This document shows positions 19,735 through 30,045 of a stretch of DNA of 64,000 bases, piece by piece. The stretch is from Acuticoccus sediminis. Its GTDB lineage: Bacteria > Pseudomonadota > Alphaproteobacteria > Rhizobiales > Amorphaceae. The DNA lies in assembly GCF_003258595.1 (NCBI RefSeq), contig NZ_QHHQ01000004.1:124001-188000 (forward strand), written 5' to 3'. The position numbers and the translations under genes were made by a program. The notes beneath the pieces were generated by a model. It saw only the letters and a program-made list of their open reading frames with translations, had not been told where the DNA came from and did not search any database. How positions within the stretch are numbered: the first letter of the stretch is position 1; each line of letters opens with the position of its first letter.

Positions 19735-20781
19735 CTAGGAATTTGAAGTTGTCGCGTTGCGAATGAGCCGGAGCAGCGCGCGGCGCTCCTTGAGCCACTC
19801 CATCGCGTCCATCGCCGGCGTGCCACCCCAGGTCGCGTTCTCGGGCACATTCTCCGAGACTGCGGAATGGCCGGCGATCTGCGCACCAGTGCCGATGGTG
19901 ACGCCGTCACGGATGCCGACGCCGCCGCCGAGCGTGACGTAGTCGCCGAGCGTCACCGACCCCGCGATACCGGACGTTCCGGCGATGACGCAGTGGCACC
20001 CGGTCACGACGTTGTGCGCAATCTGCACGAGATTGTCGACCTTGGTGCCCTTGCCGATGACGGTGTCGCGCCGCGAGCCGCGGTCGATGCAGCTGTTGGC
20101 GCCGATCTCCACGTCGTCCTGGATCACCACGGCGCCGACCTGCGGCACCTTGCGGTAGCCGTCCGGCGTGCGCGCGAGGCCGAATCCGTCCTGGCCGATG
20201 CGGCAGCCGGGATGGATGATCACGCGGTCGCCGATGTGGGCGCACTGGATCGTCGTATTGGCGCCGATCACCGAGTTGCGGCCGATGCTGCAGCCCGGGC
20301 CGATGACGACGTTGGGGCCGATCACCGAGCCGCGGCCGATCTCGACGCCGCGCGAGATCACGGCGTAGGCCTCGACGATGACGTTGGCCTCCAGCGACTC
20401 CGGGTCCTCGATGATGGCGGTCGCAGCGATCTCACCGCCGGAGCGGGAGGTCAGCGGGCGCGGCCGCATCGCCGAGGGGTGGAACATCCCTGCCGCCAGG
20501 CCGAAGGCGTTCGAGGCGTGCTTCGTGACGAGCGGCACGCAGCCTTCCGGCACGACAGGCAGGAAGCGCTCATCGATGAAGACGGCGCCGGCCTTCGTGG
20601 TCTCGAGGTCCTTTCGCCGCTTGGCGTCGCGGACGAAGGAGATGTGTTCGGGGCCTGCGCTGTCGAGCGGCATCACGTCCGACATGATGCGCTCGCGAGC
20701 GGATGCGTCGACGGTCGCACCGACGGCATCGGCGACATGGCCGAGCTGCTGCGGCTCGGCGGGCGGGAAGAATCGGTTCAT
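19735..20781 (-). CDS. lpxD: UDP-3-O-acylglucosamine N-acyltransferase
   Basis: The third lipid A enzyme, adding an N-linked hydroxyacyl chain to UDP-3-O-acylglucosamine. The 348-residue protein has the N-terminal uridine-binding domain ([26 protein letters not shown]), many hexapeptide repeats ([20 protein letters not shown]), the catalytic-His segment [16 protein letters not shown] and a C-terminal helix ending in RNATTSNS. The ATG at 20781 starts [10 protein letters not shown]; the longer open frame runs through the preceding terminator region and is not used. A terminator hairpin separates it from bamA, so it probably also has its own promoter. Confidence 0.96.
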   Translation of the reverse strand: MNRFFPPAEPQQLGHVADAVGATVDASARERIMSDVMPLDSAGPEHISFVRDAKRRKDLETTKAGAVFIDERFLPVVPEGCVPLVTKHASNAFGLAAGMFHPSAMRPRPLTSRSGGEIAATAIIEDPESLEANVIVEAYAVISRGVEIGRGSVIGPNVVIGPGCSIGRNSVIGANTTIQCAHIGDRVIIHPGCRIGQDGFGLARTPDGYRKVPQVGAVVIQDDVEIGANSCIDRGSRRDTVIGKGTKVDNLVQIAHNVVTGCHCVIAGTSGIAGSVTLGDYVTLGGGVGIRDGVTIGTGAQIAGHSAVSENVPENATWGGTPAMDAMEWLKERRALLRLIRNATTSNS

Positions 20782-20854
20782 TGACACGTCACTGATCGGC
20801 AGTTGGGGCGAGGTGTTAGACCGACGAGGCGCCCTTCGGCAACTCCCACAACGC

Positions 20855-20889
20855 AAAAGCGCCGCCGGGAGGGCCCGACGGCGCTGTTT
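20855..20889 (-). terminator. Intrinsic terminator of bamA
   Basis: A strong GC stem at 20859-20885 (AGCGCCG/CGGCGCT outer arms, CGGG/CCCG inner) is followed on the minus strand by TTTT at 20855-20858. The opposite side also carries TTTT, so it could stop transcription in both directions. It lies between bamA and lpxD. Confidence 0.8.
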
Positions 20890-20907
20890 TGCAGAGTTGA
20901 GTGTGGC

Positions 20908-23250
20908 CTAGAAGCGCGTGCCACCCGACAGGCGGAAGAGCTGGGTGTCGTCTCCGTCCTCCTCCAGGACCGGGACCGCGAAGTCGGCGCGGATCGGACC
21001 GAAGGGCGACTTCCAGGTGATGCCGACACCGAGCGAGGCACGCAGCGCGAAGTCGTTCGAGTCGATGGTCCCCTCGCCGCCGTTGCGGTCGACGATGTCC
21101 GGATCCACGCCCCAGAGCGAACCGGCGTCGGCGAAGGCCGAGGCGTTCAGACCGATCTCCGGCGGCAGGAACGGCACCGGGAAGGTCGCCTCGACGGTAC
21201 CGGCGACGTAGTAGAGGCCGCCGAGAGCGTCGCCGCTCGCCTTGTCACGCGGGCCGATACCCTGGCTCGAGAAGCCGCGGACCTTGGAGCCGCCCAGGAA
21301 GAACTGGTCCTGGATGCGCAGGTCGTCGTTGAGCGACTGCATCGCGCCGCCCTCGAGCGAGACCATGCCCAGCAGGCCGGCGGCCGGGTAGATCTCCTGG
21401 TAGGCACGGGCCTTGGCCGTACCGCGCAGGAAGTAGGTGTCACCACCGAGACCGGCGACCTCACCCTTGATCTGGCCGTAGTAGCCCTCACGCGGGTTAA
21501 ACTGGTCGTCGAGCGAGTTGTAGGTCAGCGAGGTACCGATCAGCGAGGTGATGCGGTTGCCGTCCGAGTCGCAGACCGCCTTGGACAGGGAGCCGTCGTC
21601 GCAGTCGCTCTGGTCGACCGACACGTCGCGGTTGAACAGGGTGTAGAACACCTGGACCGAGGTCTGCTCCGTCAGCGGCACGCCGAGGCGAACGGTACCG
21701 CCCGTTTCGTTCGAGTCGTAGTTCGAGTCGTCCACGTCCTCGGCGAAGCGGGTGTAGAGGTCGATGCCGCCCGACACGCGGTAGCCGAAGAGGTACGGCT
21801 CAGTGAAGGAGACGTCCGCCGACTGCTTCTCGAAGCTGCCCGACACGGAGCCCTTCAGGTACTGGCCGCGGCCGAGGAAGTTGCGCTCCTCGAGGGTGAC
21901 TTCGCCGACCACGCCTTCGTCGGTGGAGTAGCCGAAGCCGACCGAGATCTTACCCGTGGCCTGCTCCTGGACGAAGACGGTGACCACCACGCGGTCCGGA
22001 GCGGAGCCGGGCGACGTCGCGATGCGCACGGTCTCGAAGAAGCCGAGGGCACGCAGGCGGCGCTCGGCGCGGTCGAGCAGGACGCGGTTGTAGGCGTCGC
22101 CCTCCGCGATGTCGAACTCGCGCCGGATGACGTAGTCGCGGGTCGTCGTGTTGCCAACGATGTCGATGCGCTCGATGTAGGCCCGGACGCCCTGGTCGAC
22201 GCGGTAGACGACGTCGATGGTGCCGTTCTCGAAGTTGCGCTCGCCCACCGGGGTCACGTCCGCGAAGGGGTAGCCCTGCCGGTTGGCGGCGAGCGTCAGG
22301 TCCTCGATCGACTTCTCCACCTTCTCGGCCGAGTAGCGGCGGCCCGGACGGCTGTCGACCTTGCGCTCGAGCTCGGTCGGGTCGAGGTCGGCGAGCGTCG
22401 TGTCGACGCGAACGGCGCCGAACTCGTACTGCTCACCCTCGTCCATCGTGAAGGTGATGAAGAAGGCGTTGCGCTCTCGGTCGTAGTCCGCGACGGCCGA
22501 CAGGAGGCGGAAGTCGGCGAAGCCGTGGTTGAAGTAGAAGCGCTTCAGCAGCTCCTGGTCCGTCTGCAGGCGGTCCGGGTCGTAGACGTCCGTGGTGCGC
22601 AGGAAGCCGAGGAGGCCGCTTTCCTTCGTCTTGATCACGTCGCGCAGACGCGAGTCGGAGAAGGAGTTGTTGCCGACGAAGGTGATGCGGGCGACGTTCG
22701 CCTTCGAACCCTCGTTGATCAGGAAGATCAGGTCGACACGGCCCTCGCCACGATCGATGGTCTGCGGCTCGACCGAGGCGCGGTAGTTACCACGCCGGCG
22801 GTAGACCTCGAGGATGCGCTGGGTGTCGGCCTGGACCTGGTTGCGGCTGAAGATCGAGCGCGACTTGCTTTCGACGACCGCGGCGAGCCGCTCGTCGTTG
22901 ATCGCCCGGTTCCCCTCGAAGGAGACCCGGTTGATGGTGGCGTTCTCTTCGACCGTCACGACTAGGCTGGAGCCTGACTGGCGGATCGTCACGTTGGAGA
23001 AGAGCCCGGTGGCGAAGAGCGCTTCGATGCTCTCGCTCACCTGCTCGGGACCGAAGGACTGCCCCGGTGCGACGGTCACATAGGCTTTGACGGTCTCGTC
23101 GGAGACCCTCGTGTTGCCTTGAACCACGATGCTCGAGACGACGGCGGCGATCGCCGGCGCCCCAGCGGTGACCAGACCTACCGTCAAAACAACGGACAGA
23201 ACGGCGGCGCGGAGGAGTTTCTGCATCATGGTGCCCGGACGAAGGAACAT
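20908..23250 (-). CDS. bamA: Outer membrane protein assembly factor BamA
   Basis: The central Omp85-family barrel of the BAM machine that inserts outer-membrane proteins. A signal peptide (LLRAAVLSVVLTVGLVTAG, then APAIA) is followed by five POTRA repeats, beginning VVSSIVVQGNTRVSDETV, then a 16-strand barrel from about residue 430. The barrel shows VRGFSSQGIGPRDK (the conserved VRGF/Y loop) and FGPIRADFAVPV near the end. The final residue is Phe (SGGTRF), the normal beta-signal. The first ATG is at 23250, while ATGs at 23229 and 23226 give a more typical signal peptide. It sits between rseP and lpxD. Confidence 0.97.
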   Translation of the reverse strand: MFLRPGTMMQKLLRAAVLSVVLTVGLVTAGAPAIAAVVSSIVVQGNTRVSDETVKAYVTVAPGQSFGPEQVSESIEALFATGLFSNVTIRQSGSSLVVTVEENATINRVSFEGNRAINDERLAAVVESKSRSIFSRNQVQADTQRILEVYRRRGNYRASVEPQTIDRGEGRVDLIFLINEGSKANVARITFVGNNSFSDSRLRDVIKTKESGLLGFLRTTDVYDPDRLQTDQELLKRFYFNHGFADFRLLSAVADYDRERNAFFITFTMDEGEQYEFGAVRVDTTLADLDPTELERKVDSRPGRRYSAEKVEKSIEDLTLAANRQGYPFADVTPVGERNFENGTIDVVYRVDQGVRAYIERIDIVGNTTTRDYVIRREFDIAEGDAYNRVLLDRAERRLRALGFFETVRIATSPGSAPDRVVVTVFVQEQATGKISVGFGYSTDEGVVGEVTLEERNFLGRGQYLKGSVSGSFEKQSADVSFTEPYLFGYRVSGGIDLYTRFAEDVDDSNYDSNETGGTVRLGVPLTEQTSVQVFYTLFNRDVSVDQSDCDDGSLSKAVCDSDGNRITSLIGTSLTYNSLDDQFNPREGYYGQIKGEVAGLGGDTYFLRGTAKARAYQEIYPAAGLLGMVSLEGGAMQSLNDDLRIQDQFFLGGSKVRGFSSQGIGPRDKASGDALGGLYYVAGTVEATFPVPFLPPEIGLNASAFADAGSLWGVDPDIVDRNGGEGTIDSNDFALRASLGVGITWKSPFGPIRADFAVPVLEEDGDDTQLFRLSGGTRF

Positions 23251-23339
23251 GGACGGGACGGAGCCTCGCGTTTCTCAAGGCCACCGAACCGCTGGTGACC
23301 CACGCCAGCTATGATCCGAGGGAAGTTTTCAAACAAGGC

Positions 23340-23420
23340 AAAGGACGGGTGCGAAAGAGCCTTTGCACCCGGACCGTTGCGCCGAAGCAACGGTCTTGGG
23401 GACGCCGGAGCGCCCCAAAA
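23340..23420. other. Three consecutive hairpins between rseP and bamA
   Basis: The 222-base gap contains three adjacent inverted repeats. GGGTGC...GCACCC lies at 23348-23371, a perfect 8-bp ACCGTTGC/GCAACGGT at 23374-23395, and TTGGGG(A)CGC/GCGCCCCAA at 23397-23419. None ends in a clear U-tract in the direction of transcription. They may pause or stabilise the rseP-bamA transcript or hide a sigma-E-type bamA promoter, but I cannot identify one with confidence. Confidence 0.45.
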
Positions 23421-23472
23421 GCGTCACACGGCGCCCTCGCCGGGCAAGCGGGGCGCCAGGTGACGTCGTTCG

Positions 23473-24603
23473 TCAGGACGTGAGGAAGAGCAGGTCGTTG
23501 AAGGTCGCGAAGAACATCAGGAGGAGGACGAGGCCGAGACCGATTCGGAAGCCGACGTCCTGCGCGCGGAGCGACAGCGGCCGCCCCCGCAGCGCCTCGA
23601 TCCCGTAGAAGAGCAGGTGCCCGCCGTCGAGCATCGGAATCGGCAACAGGTTGATAAGGCCGATGGAAATCGACAGCATCGCCGCCAGGCCGAAGAGCGC
23701 GGTGAAGCCGATCGAGGCCATGTCGCCGGAGATCTTGGCGACGCGCAGCGGACCGCCGAACTGCTTGGGCGACTGCTCCAGCGTGATGACGCCGGCGATC
23801 ACCTCGACGGTGCGCTTGGTGATGTACGCGGTCTCCTGCGCCCCGGCGACAAGCGCGCCGATGGGCCCGAACGTCTGGCGATGGACGTCCTCAGGGCTCG
23901 TGCGATTCTCGATTCCGAGAAAACCGGCGCTGTAGGGCGTGCCGAAGTCGTCCTTCAGGTCGCGCTGCTCGGGCGTCGCGTGCAGCGTGACCTCCTGCCC
24001 TCCCCGGTCGACGGTGAAGGTCAGGTCCTGGCCGGCGGCGCTCGACACGGTGCGCAGCACGTCGATGAAGGCGTTCACCTTGCTGCCGTCGATGGCGACG
24101 ATCACGTCGCCCGGCTGGAAGCCGGCGGCGGCCGCCGGGCTGTCGGGCCGCACGCCCGTGACGGCGGCGTCCACCGTCGGCCGGCCGACGATCAGGAAGG
24201 CGGAGGCGAAGATGAAGATCGCGAGCAGGAAGTTGGCCGCGGGGCCGGCCGCGACGATGGCGGCGCGCTGCCAGACGGGCTTCAGGTAGAAGCTGGTGCG
24301 CTTCTCCTCCTCGCTCATCGACTCGAGCGCGTCGTGGTCGGGCATCGACGCGGCGTTGTCGTCACCGGCGAACTTCACGTAGCCGCCGAGGGGGATCAGC
24401 GCGACGCGCCAGCGGGTGCCGCGGCTGTCGTTCCAGCCGATCAGCTCGGGACCGAAGCCGAGGGAGAAGGCGTCGATCGCGACATTGCACCACCGTGCAA
24501 CCAGAAAGTGGCCCAGCTCGTGGATGAAAATGATGATCCCGAGGACGAACAGGAACGGCGGAATGTACGCCGCGATGTCCCAGAGCCAGCTTAAAATCTG
24601 CAC
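23473..24603 (-). CDS. rseP: Site-2 protease RseP
   Basis: An intramembrane zinc metalloprotease that cleaves anti-sigma factors in envelope-stress signalling and trims signal-peptide remnants. The 376-residue protein has the HExxH site HELGH at residues 28-32 in the first membrane helix, a central PDZ domain (GVRPDSPAAAAGFQPGDVIVAIDG), and the second active-site motif NLLPIPMLDGGHLLFYGIEALRGRP, whose Asp is the third zinc ligand. Four membrane segments are visible. It lies between dxr and bamA in the conserved envelope cluster. Confidence 0.96.
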   Translation of the reverse strand: MQILSWLWDIAAYIPPFLFVLGIIIFIHELGHFLVARWCNVAIDAFSLGFGPELIGWNDSRGTRWRVALIPLGGYVKFAGDDNAASMPDHDALESMSEEEKRTSFYLKPVWQRAAIVAAGPAANFLLAIFIFASAFLIVGRPTVDAAVTGVRPDSPAAAAGFQPGDVIVAIDGSKVNAFIDVLRTVSSAAGQDLTFTVDRGGQEVTLHATPEQRDLKDDFGTPYSAGFLGIENRTSPEDVHRQTFGPIGALVAGAQETAYITKRTVEVIAGVITLEQSPKQFGGPLRVAKISGDMASIGFTALFGLAAMLSISIGLINLLPIPMLDGGHLLFYGIEALRGRPLSLRAQDVGFRIGLGLVLLLMFFATFNDLLFLTS

Positions 24604-24675
24604 GTTGGTTCAACTCCAAATGACACTGGCGATGTTGCCGCTGCCGACGGGAAAGCGCCCAAGTTGTGCCAGAAT

Positions 24676-25836
24676 TCAGGCTGCGCTGCACGCGTAAGTC
24701 AGGCGTTCGGCGACATCCCGCGCTTCACGATCGGTCGATTCCACGTCATCCACGGTCGCACTCGCGCCGCCACGGTGCGCCAGGCACTCAAGCGTATCGC
24801 TTACCACGCGGGAGATGTCGAGGAAACCGATCCTATCGTTAAGGAACGCGGTTACCGCCACTTCGTTGGCCGCGTTCAGTATGTTGGTGGCGTGGCCGCC
24901 GGCCGCAAGCGCCTCGCGCGCAAGCCGCAGGGCTGGGAACCGTGTCTCGTCCGGCGCCTCGAAGGTCAGCGGGCTCGTCGCCACCAGGTCCAGCGGGGAC
25001 ACCGGCGCGCCGCCGCGGTCGGGATAGTGGAGGCAGTGGGCGACCGGCGTCACCATCGACGGATTGGACATGTGGGCGAGCACCGAGCCGTCGGCGTACT
25101 CGACCATGCCGTGGACGATCGACTGCGGGTGCACCACCACGCCGATCCGCTCGATGCCGACGGGGAAGAGATGATGCGCCTCGATCACCTCGAGGCCCTT
25201 GTTCATCATCGTCGCCGAATCGACGGTGATCTTCGCGCCCATCGACCAGTTGGGATGCTTCAGCGCGTCCTTCGCCCTGGCGCGGGCCATCGCCTCGTGG
25301 GTCCAGGTGCGGAACGGACCGCCGGACGCGGTGAGGACGATGCGGCGAATCGCGCCCAGCGCGTCGTTCTCGAAGACCTGGAAGATGGCGTTGTGCTCCG
25401 AATCGACCGGCAGCACCGTCGCCCCCGCCGCCCGAGCGCGCGGCATCACGACGTCGCCCGCCGCGACCAGGCACTCCTTGTTGGCGAGGCAGATGATTCG
25501 CCCGGCGTCGACCGCCGCGAGGGTCGGCCGGAGCGCGGCGAAGCCCGGGATCGCGACGACGACGCGGTCGGCCTCCATCGCCGCCAGCGCCTCCATCGCC
25601 GCCGGGCCGGCGTCGCTCGCAAGGCCCAGCGGGCCGAGGCGCGAGGCGAGCGCGGCGCCGCCGGCGGGGTCGGCCAGCACCGTCATCCCGGGGCGGAAGC
25701 GCTCGGCGATGGCGGCGAGGCCCGACACGTCGCGCCCGGCAGCGATGCCCACCAGTTCGAACCCGCCCGCCTCGATGGCGGCGAGCGCGGACTGCCCCAC
25801 CGACCCGGTGGCTCCGAGGAGGACGACGCGCGTCAT
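24676..25836 (-). CDS. dxr: 1-deoxy-D-xylulose 5-phosphate reductoisomerase
   Basis: The second enzyme of the MEP isoprenoid pathway, converting DXP to MEP with NADPH and a divalent metal. The 386-residue sequence has the nucleotide fold VLLGATGSVGQSALAAI, CLANKECLVAAG, the metal-site motif PVDSEHNAIFQ, LTASGGPFRTW and TVDSATMMNKGLEVIEAHHLF. It overlaps cdsA by four bases (ATGA). With uppS and cdsA immediately upstream, it forms an isoprenoid/undecaprenyl and phospholipid module. Confidence 0.97.
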   Translation of the reverse strand: MTRVVLLGATGSVGQSALAAIEAGGFELVGIAAGRDVSGLAAIAERFRPGMTVLADPAGGAALASRLGPLGLASDAGPAAMEALAAMEADRVVVAIPGFAALRPTLAAVDAGRIICLANKECLVAAGDVVMPRARAAGATVLPVDSEHNAIFQVFENDALGAIRRIVLTASGGPFRTWTHEAMARARAKDALKHPNWSMGAKITVDSATMMNKGLEVIEAHHLFPVGIERIGVVVHPQSIVHGMVEYADGSVLAHMSNPSMVTPVAHCLHYPDRGGAPVSPLDLVATSPLTFEAPDETRFPALRLAREALAAGGHATNILNAANEVAVTAFLNDRIGFLDISRVVSDTLECLAHRGGASATVDDVESTDREARDVAERLTYACSAA

Positions 25837-26762
25837 AAACGCCCCATCAGCGTTAGGAGACCCGCCGCCGGGGTCTCACCCGCCGCGAGGCTCCCGATGA
25901 CCATGGTCACGACGCCGGCCGCGATCAAGCCGTCCACACGGTCCATGACGCCGCCGTGGCCGGGGATCAGGGTTCCGGCGTCCTTGATGGCGAAGCGGCG
26001 CTTGGCGGCCGACTCCAGCAGGTCGCCGCCGACCGAGGAGAGCGCCACGAACGCCGCCGCGACGAAACCCGCCACGGAGAGCGGCGCGTCGAGCAGCGCC
26101 AGCACCAGCGCGCCGCAGGCCGCGCCCGCGAGGAGGCCGCCGATCGCGCCGGACCACGTCTTAGACGGCGAGACACTGCGCCACAGGCGCGGCCCTCCCA
26201 CCTTGCGCCCGACGAAGAAGGCCGCGGTGTCGGTGGTCCAGGCGATCAGGAAGACGAAGACGACCGCGCCGAACCCGTCCGCGCCCTTGCGCAGCTCGAT
26301 CAGCGCGACGACGGCGGCGCCCGCGTAGAGGACGCCCGCCATGCACCACTTCGGCGACGCCCGGCTGCCCACGAGGGCGACGAGGCCCACCGCGAGGCAG
26401 CAGACCGCAAGGACGATCAGCGAGACCCAGACGGACTGCGTGACGGCGGCGATGGTCAGGACAGAGAGGCCCGCGAAGGCCGCATAGACCACCGTCCGCT
26501 CGGCGCGTGCGCCGATCATCCGCATCCACTCCTCGAGGACCAGGAGGCCGGTCAGCAGCACGACGCCGGCAAAGGCGATCTCGCCGATCCACAGCGCGAG
26601 CAGGACGGCAGGGATCAGCACGGCCGCCGACAGAAGCCGCAGCCGCATCTCGCGCTGGAACACGAAGCGCGCCCGAAGCCGGCGGACCCGCGCGCGGATC
26701 CCGGGGGGTGGCACGTCAGGCGTCGGGCGGCGCACCCGGCCTGGACGCCGACGCGAGATCAT
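25833..26762 (-). CDS. cdsA: Phosphatidate cytidylyltransferase
   Basis: Makes CDP-diacylglycerol, the precursor of all phospholipids, in the inner membrane. The 309-residue protein has about eight hydrophobic segments and the family signature in two parts: SPSKTWSGAIGG, and GDLLESAAKRRFAIKDAG followed by IPGHGGVMDRVDG near the C-terminus. The ATG at 26762 overlaps the uppS stop (ATGA), and its own stop overlaps the dxr start. The open frame continues far upstream through uppS, but that is a shadow. Confidence 0.95.
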   Translation of the reverse strand: MISRRRPGRVRRPTPDVPPPGIRARVRRLRARFVFQREMRLRLLSAAVLIPAVLLALWIGEIAFAGVVLLTGLLVLEEWMRMIGARAERTVVYAAFAGLSVLTIAAVTQSVWVSLIVLAVCCLAVGLVALVGSRASPKWCMAGVLYAGAAVVALIELRKGADGFGAVVFVFLIAWTTDTAAFFVGRKVGGPRLWRSVSPSKTWSGAIGGLLAGAACGALVLALLDAPLSVAGFVAAAFVALSSVGGDLLESAAKRRFAIKDAGTLIPGHGGVMDRVDGLIAAGVVTMVIGSLAAGETPAAGLLTLMGRL

Positions 26763-27538
26763 GGCTTGGCGATGGATACCGGCACGGCACCGAAGCGGCG
26801 TTGCCGCGTGGCATAGTCGGCCAGCGCCTCGTCGAACTGCGCGGCGTCGAAGTCCGGCCAGAGCGTCGAAGGAAACGCGTACTCCGCGTAGGCCGACTGC
26901 CAGAGCAGGAAGTTGGAGATCCGCAGTTCGCCGCTGGTGCGGATGACGAGGTCGGGATCGGGGAACTTCGCGGTGTCGAGGAAGCAGGCGAACGTCTCCT
27001 CGGTCAGCCCGTCGGGGCTGAGCTCGCCGCGGGCGACGGCTTCCGCGGCGCGGCGCGCCGCGCGCACCAGTTCGTCCCGCCCGCCGTAATTGAAGGCGAG
27101 GATGAGGTTGAGGCCGGTATTGTCCCGCGTGCGGCCCTCGGCCTGGTCGATCATCTCGATGAGGTCGTCGGACAGGTCCGCCCGGCCGCCGATGACCGAG
27201 ATCCTGACGTTGTTGGCGACGAGCTCGTCGAGGTCGGCGCGGATGAAGTGGCGCAGGAGGTTCATCAGCTCGGAGACTTCCGCCTGCGGGCGGTTCCAGT
27301 TCTCGCGGCTGAAGGCGAACAGCGTGAGGTAGGCGATGCCCCTCTCGCCGGCGTGGCGGACGATGCGGCGCACCGTCTCGACACCCTTGCGATGGCCGAG
27401 CGTCCGCGGGAGGCCGCGCCGACTGGCCCACCGTCCGTTCCCATCCATGATGATTGCCACGTGACGGGGGAGGCCCCCCGCCGACTCGGGCACGCTGGGT
27501 TCGGGAACCGCCGCGTTAGCCAAGGGATCGGATCTCAC
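26759..27538 (-). CDS. uppS: Isoprenyl transferase (undecaprenyl diphosphate synthase)
   Basis: A cis-prenyltransferase that makes the C55 carrier used for peptidoglycan and polysaccharide export. HVAIIMDGNGRWASRRGLP contains the catalytic Asp and phosphate-binding region, FAFSRENWNRP is the substrate loop, and LVIRTSGELRISNFLLWQSAYAEYAF the C-terminal signature with the Mg-binding Glu. At 259 residues the length is normal. It lies between frr and cdsA and overlaps cdsA by four bases. Confidence 0.97.
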   Translation of the reverse strand: MRSDPLANAAVPEPSVPESAGGLPRHVAIIMDGNGRWASRRGLPRTLGHRKGVETVRRIVRHAGERGIAYLTLFAFSRENWNRPQAEVSELMNLLRHFIRADLDELVANNVRISVIGGRADLSDDLIEMIDQAEGRTRDNTGLNLILAFNYGGRDELVRAARRAAEAVARGELSPDGLTEETFACFLDTAKFPDPDLVIRTSGELRISNFLLWQSAYAEYAFPSTLWPDFDAAQFDEALADYATRQRRFGAVPVSIAKP

Positions 27539-27551
27539 GCAGGGCCTAGCC

Positions 27552-28094
27552 TCAGATCTGAGAAATCTCTTGTTCTTTCTGCGAAACGATTTGATCGACC
27601 TCGGCGATCTTCTCGTCCGTCAACTTCTGAACGCGATCGGACGTGACGCGCTGCTCGTCCTCGCTGAGGTCGGACTTCTTCACGCTCTCCATGCCGTCGC
27701 GGCGGACGTGGCGGACGGAGACGCGCGCCTGCTCGGCATACTTGTGCGCGACCTTGATGAGGTCCTTGCGGCGCTCGGCGTTGAGCTCGGGGATCGGAAT
27801 GCGCATCAGCTGGCCTTCGACCACCGGGTTGAGGCCGAGGCTCGACTCGCGGATCGCCCGCTCCACCGCCTGGGCCATGCCGCGGTCCCAGACCTGAACG
27901 GTGATCATGCGCGCCTCGGGGACGGACACGGTGGCCACCTGGTTGAGCGGCATGTGCGTGCCGTAGGCCTCCACCTGCACCGGCTCCAGCATCGACGCGC
28001 TCGCGCGGCCGGTGCGCAGTCCGGACAGTTCCGTCTTCAGGACCCCGATCGCGCCGTCCATCCTCCGCTTGAGGTCATCAAGGTCCACGCTCAT
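27552..28094 (-). CDS. frr: Ribosome recycling factor
   Basis: Splits post-termination ribosomes together with EF-G. The 180-residue, mostly helical protein begins [17 protein letters not shown] and contains [29 protein letters not shown]-like [15 protein letters not shown] and [26 protein letters not shown], all standard RRF segments. The ATG at 28094 has AGAGG nine bases upstream. A 193-base gap separates it from pyrH, so it may have an additional promoter. Confidence 0.98.
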   Translation of the reverse strand: MSVDLDDLKRRMDGAIGVLKTELSGLRTGRASASMLEPVQVEAYGTHMPLNQVATVSVPEARMITVQVWDRGMAQAVERAIRESSLGLNPVVEGQLMRIPIPELNAERRKDLIKVAHKYAEQARVSVRHVRRDGMESVKKSDLSEDEQRVTSDRVQKLTDEKIAEVDQIVSQKEQEISQI

Positions 28095-28287
28095 CCGTTC
28101 TTTCCTCTTACCTGCCGCGCAGGCTTGAATTATTCCCGCCGCGGCGGGACTTGAACTCTTCCGTCCGCGCGCCGGCCGATGCAACCATCCCGGCGCTCCG
28201 CCGACGGTCGGACATGCAAATACACGATCAGCCGCCTGTCGTAGCAGGCCGGCCCCCCGCGAACAACGCGTGGAGCCGGCGAGCCCG

Positions 28288-29022
28288 TCAGTCGGCGACG
28301 ATCGTGCTCGTCCCTTCCCCGCGCACGACCTTCGGAAGTGCGCCGGTATCCTGGATCGAGAACACCACGATCGGCAGGCCGTTGTCACGCGCCAGGGCGA
28401 TCGCGGCGGCGTCCATCACGCCGAGGTTCTTCGACAGCGCCTCCTGATGGCCGACGCGGTCGTAGCGCGTGGCCGTCGGATCGCGGTTCGGATCCGCGGT
28501 GTAGACGCCGTCCACCTGCGTGCCCTTCAGGAGGACGTCGCATTCCATCTCCACCGCCCGCAGCACGGCGGCCGTGTCGGTGGTGAAGAAGGGGTGGCCG
28601 GTGCCGGCCGCGAAGAGCACGACCCGGCCCTCGGCCATGTGCTGGATCGCCCCACGGTGGGTGAAGCGATCGCAGATCACCGGGACGTCGATCGCCGAGA
28701 GCACCACGGCTTCGGTCCCGAGGGCCCGAAGCTGCGCCGCCACGGCGACCGCGTTCATCACGGTCGCGAGCATGCCCATCTGGTCGCCGGCGACACGGTC
28801 CACCGCGGTGAGCGCCAGGTTGGCGCCCCGCAGGAAGTTGCCGCCGCCGATGACCAGGCCGACCTCACGGCCGGAGTTCACGACCGCGACGATCTCCGAC
28901 GAGATGCGCTGCAGCGTCGGCTGCGAGATGCCGAAGGCGGAATCGCCCATCAGCGCTTCGCCCGACACCTTGAGGAGCAGCCGGCGCCACTCCGAAGGAG
29001 GCTTCAGCTCCGACAGAGCCAC
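28288..29022 (-). CDS. pyrH: Uridylate kinase
   Basis: A bacterial UMP kinase of the amino-acid-kinase fold, making UDP from UMP and ATP; it is hexameric and usually activated by GTP. In its 244 residues, [12 protein letters not shown] binds phosphate, [16 protein letters not shown] is the glycine-rich loop, and [17 protein letters not shown] and GLPIVVFSI the nucleotide site. It starts three bases after the tsf stop codon, so tsf-pyrH are co-transcribed, as in most proteobacteria. Confidence 0.97.
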   Translation of the reverse strand: MALSELKPPSEWRRLLLKVSGEALMGDSAFGISQPTLQRISSEIVAVVNSGREVGLVIGGGNFLRGANLALTAVDRVAGDQMGMLATVMNAVAVAAQLRALGTEAVVLSAIDVPVICDRFTHRGAIQHMAEGRVVLFAAGTGHPFFTTDTAAVLRAVEMECDVLLKGTQVDGVYTADPNRDPTATRYDRVGHQEALSKNLGVMDAAAIALARDNGLPIVVFSIQDTGALPKVVRGEGTSTIVAD

Positions 29023-29025
29023 CGG

Positions 29026-29949
29026 TCAGTGACCCGCAGCAGCGGCGACCTCGGCGGCGAAGTCGCTCTCCTCCTTCTCGATGCCCTCGCCCAGCAGGAA
29101 GCGCGAGAAGCCCGTCACCGTGATCGGCGCGCCGACCTCGCCTTCGGCTTCCTTCACCGCCTGCTCGACCGTCTGGTCGGGATTGACCACGAAGGCCTGC
29201 TTCAGGAGGACGACCTCCTCGTAGAACTTGCGCATGCGGCCCTCGACCATCTTCTCGATGATGTTCTCGGGCTTGCCGGAGGCACGGGCCTGCTCGGAGT
29301 AGACCGCGCGCTCGCGCTCGGCGGCCTCGGCGGGGACCTCTTCCGGGGTCAGCGCCAGCGGGCCGACGGCGGCGATGTGCATCGCGATCTTGCGGCCGAG
29401 CTCGTCGAGCTTCGCGGCGTCGCCGGCGGACTGCATCGCCACCAGGACACCCAGCTTGCCGAGGCCCGGGGCCACGGCGTTGTGGATGTAGGTGGAGACC
29501 ACGCCCTCGGTGACCTCGAGCATCGCCGTGCGGCGAAGCGAGAGGTTCTCGCCGATGGTGGCGACGGACTCGGTCACTTCCTCGCCGACGGTGCGCGACG
29601 TGCCGGGGTACGACTTCGCCTTCAGCGCGTCGATGTCGCCGCCGGCGCCGAGCGCCTCACGGGCGATCGTCGTGACGAGCTTCTGGAAGATCTCGTTGCG
29701 GCCGACGAAGTCGGTCTCGGAGTTCACCTCGACCAGCGAGGCCTTGGTGCCCTCGCCGGCAGCGCCGATGAGACCCTCGGCTGCCACGCGGTCCGCCTTC
29801 TTGGCGGCCTTCGACAGGCCCTTCTTCCGCAGCCAGTCGACGGCCGCTTCCATGTCCCCGCCGGTCTCGTTGAGCGCCGTCTTGCAATCCATCATGCCGA
29901 CGCCGGTTTTCTCGCGGAGCGCCTTTACCTGCTGCGCCGTGATCGTCAT
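29026..29949 (-). CDS. tsf: Elongation factor Ts
   Basis: The nucleotide exchange factor for EF-Tu. The 307-residue protein has the N-terminal UBA-like domain ([19 protein letters not shown]), the TDFV motif in [15 protein letters not shown], and two core subdomains ending in the dimerization region. The ATG at 29949 gives the conserved start [12 protein letters not shown]. Normally rpsB lies directly upstream; here the upstream neighbour is a carbonic anhydrase gene, and rpsB is 24 kb away in the opposite direction. A separate promoter is visible upstream. Confidence 0.97.
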   Translation of the reverse strand: MTITAQQVKALREKTGVGMMDCKTALNETGGDMEAAVDWLRKKGLSKAAKKADRVAAEGLIGAAGEGTKASLVEVNSETDFVGRNEIFQKLVTTIAREALGAGGDIDALKAKSYPGTSRTVGEEVTESVATIGENLSLRRTAMLEVTEGVVSTYIHNAVAPGLGKLGVLVAMQSAGDAAKLDELGRKIAMHIAAVGPLALTPEEVPAEAAERERAVYSEQARASGKPENIIEKMVEGRMRKFYEEVVLLKQAFVVNPDQTVEQAVKEAEGEVGAPITVTGFSRFLLGEGIEKEESDFAAEVAAAAGH

Positions 29950-29976
29950 TGTATTCTGGTCCTGGGTGCTCGGAGT

Positions 29977-29994
29977 GGTGCGAAAATCCGCACC
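29977..29994 (-). other. Leader hairpin upstream of tsf
   Basis: A perfect 6-bp stem, GGTGCG/CGCACC, with a six-base loop lies 28 bases before the tsf start in the presumed leader RNA. It could influence tsf translation; no known autoregulatory RNA of EF-Ts is recognised. Confidence 0.35.
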
Positions 29995-30045
29995 CTCATG
30001 TTCGATCGAGCGGCCGGTGTCGACCCCTCGAGCCATTTTTTCGGA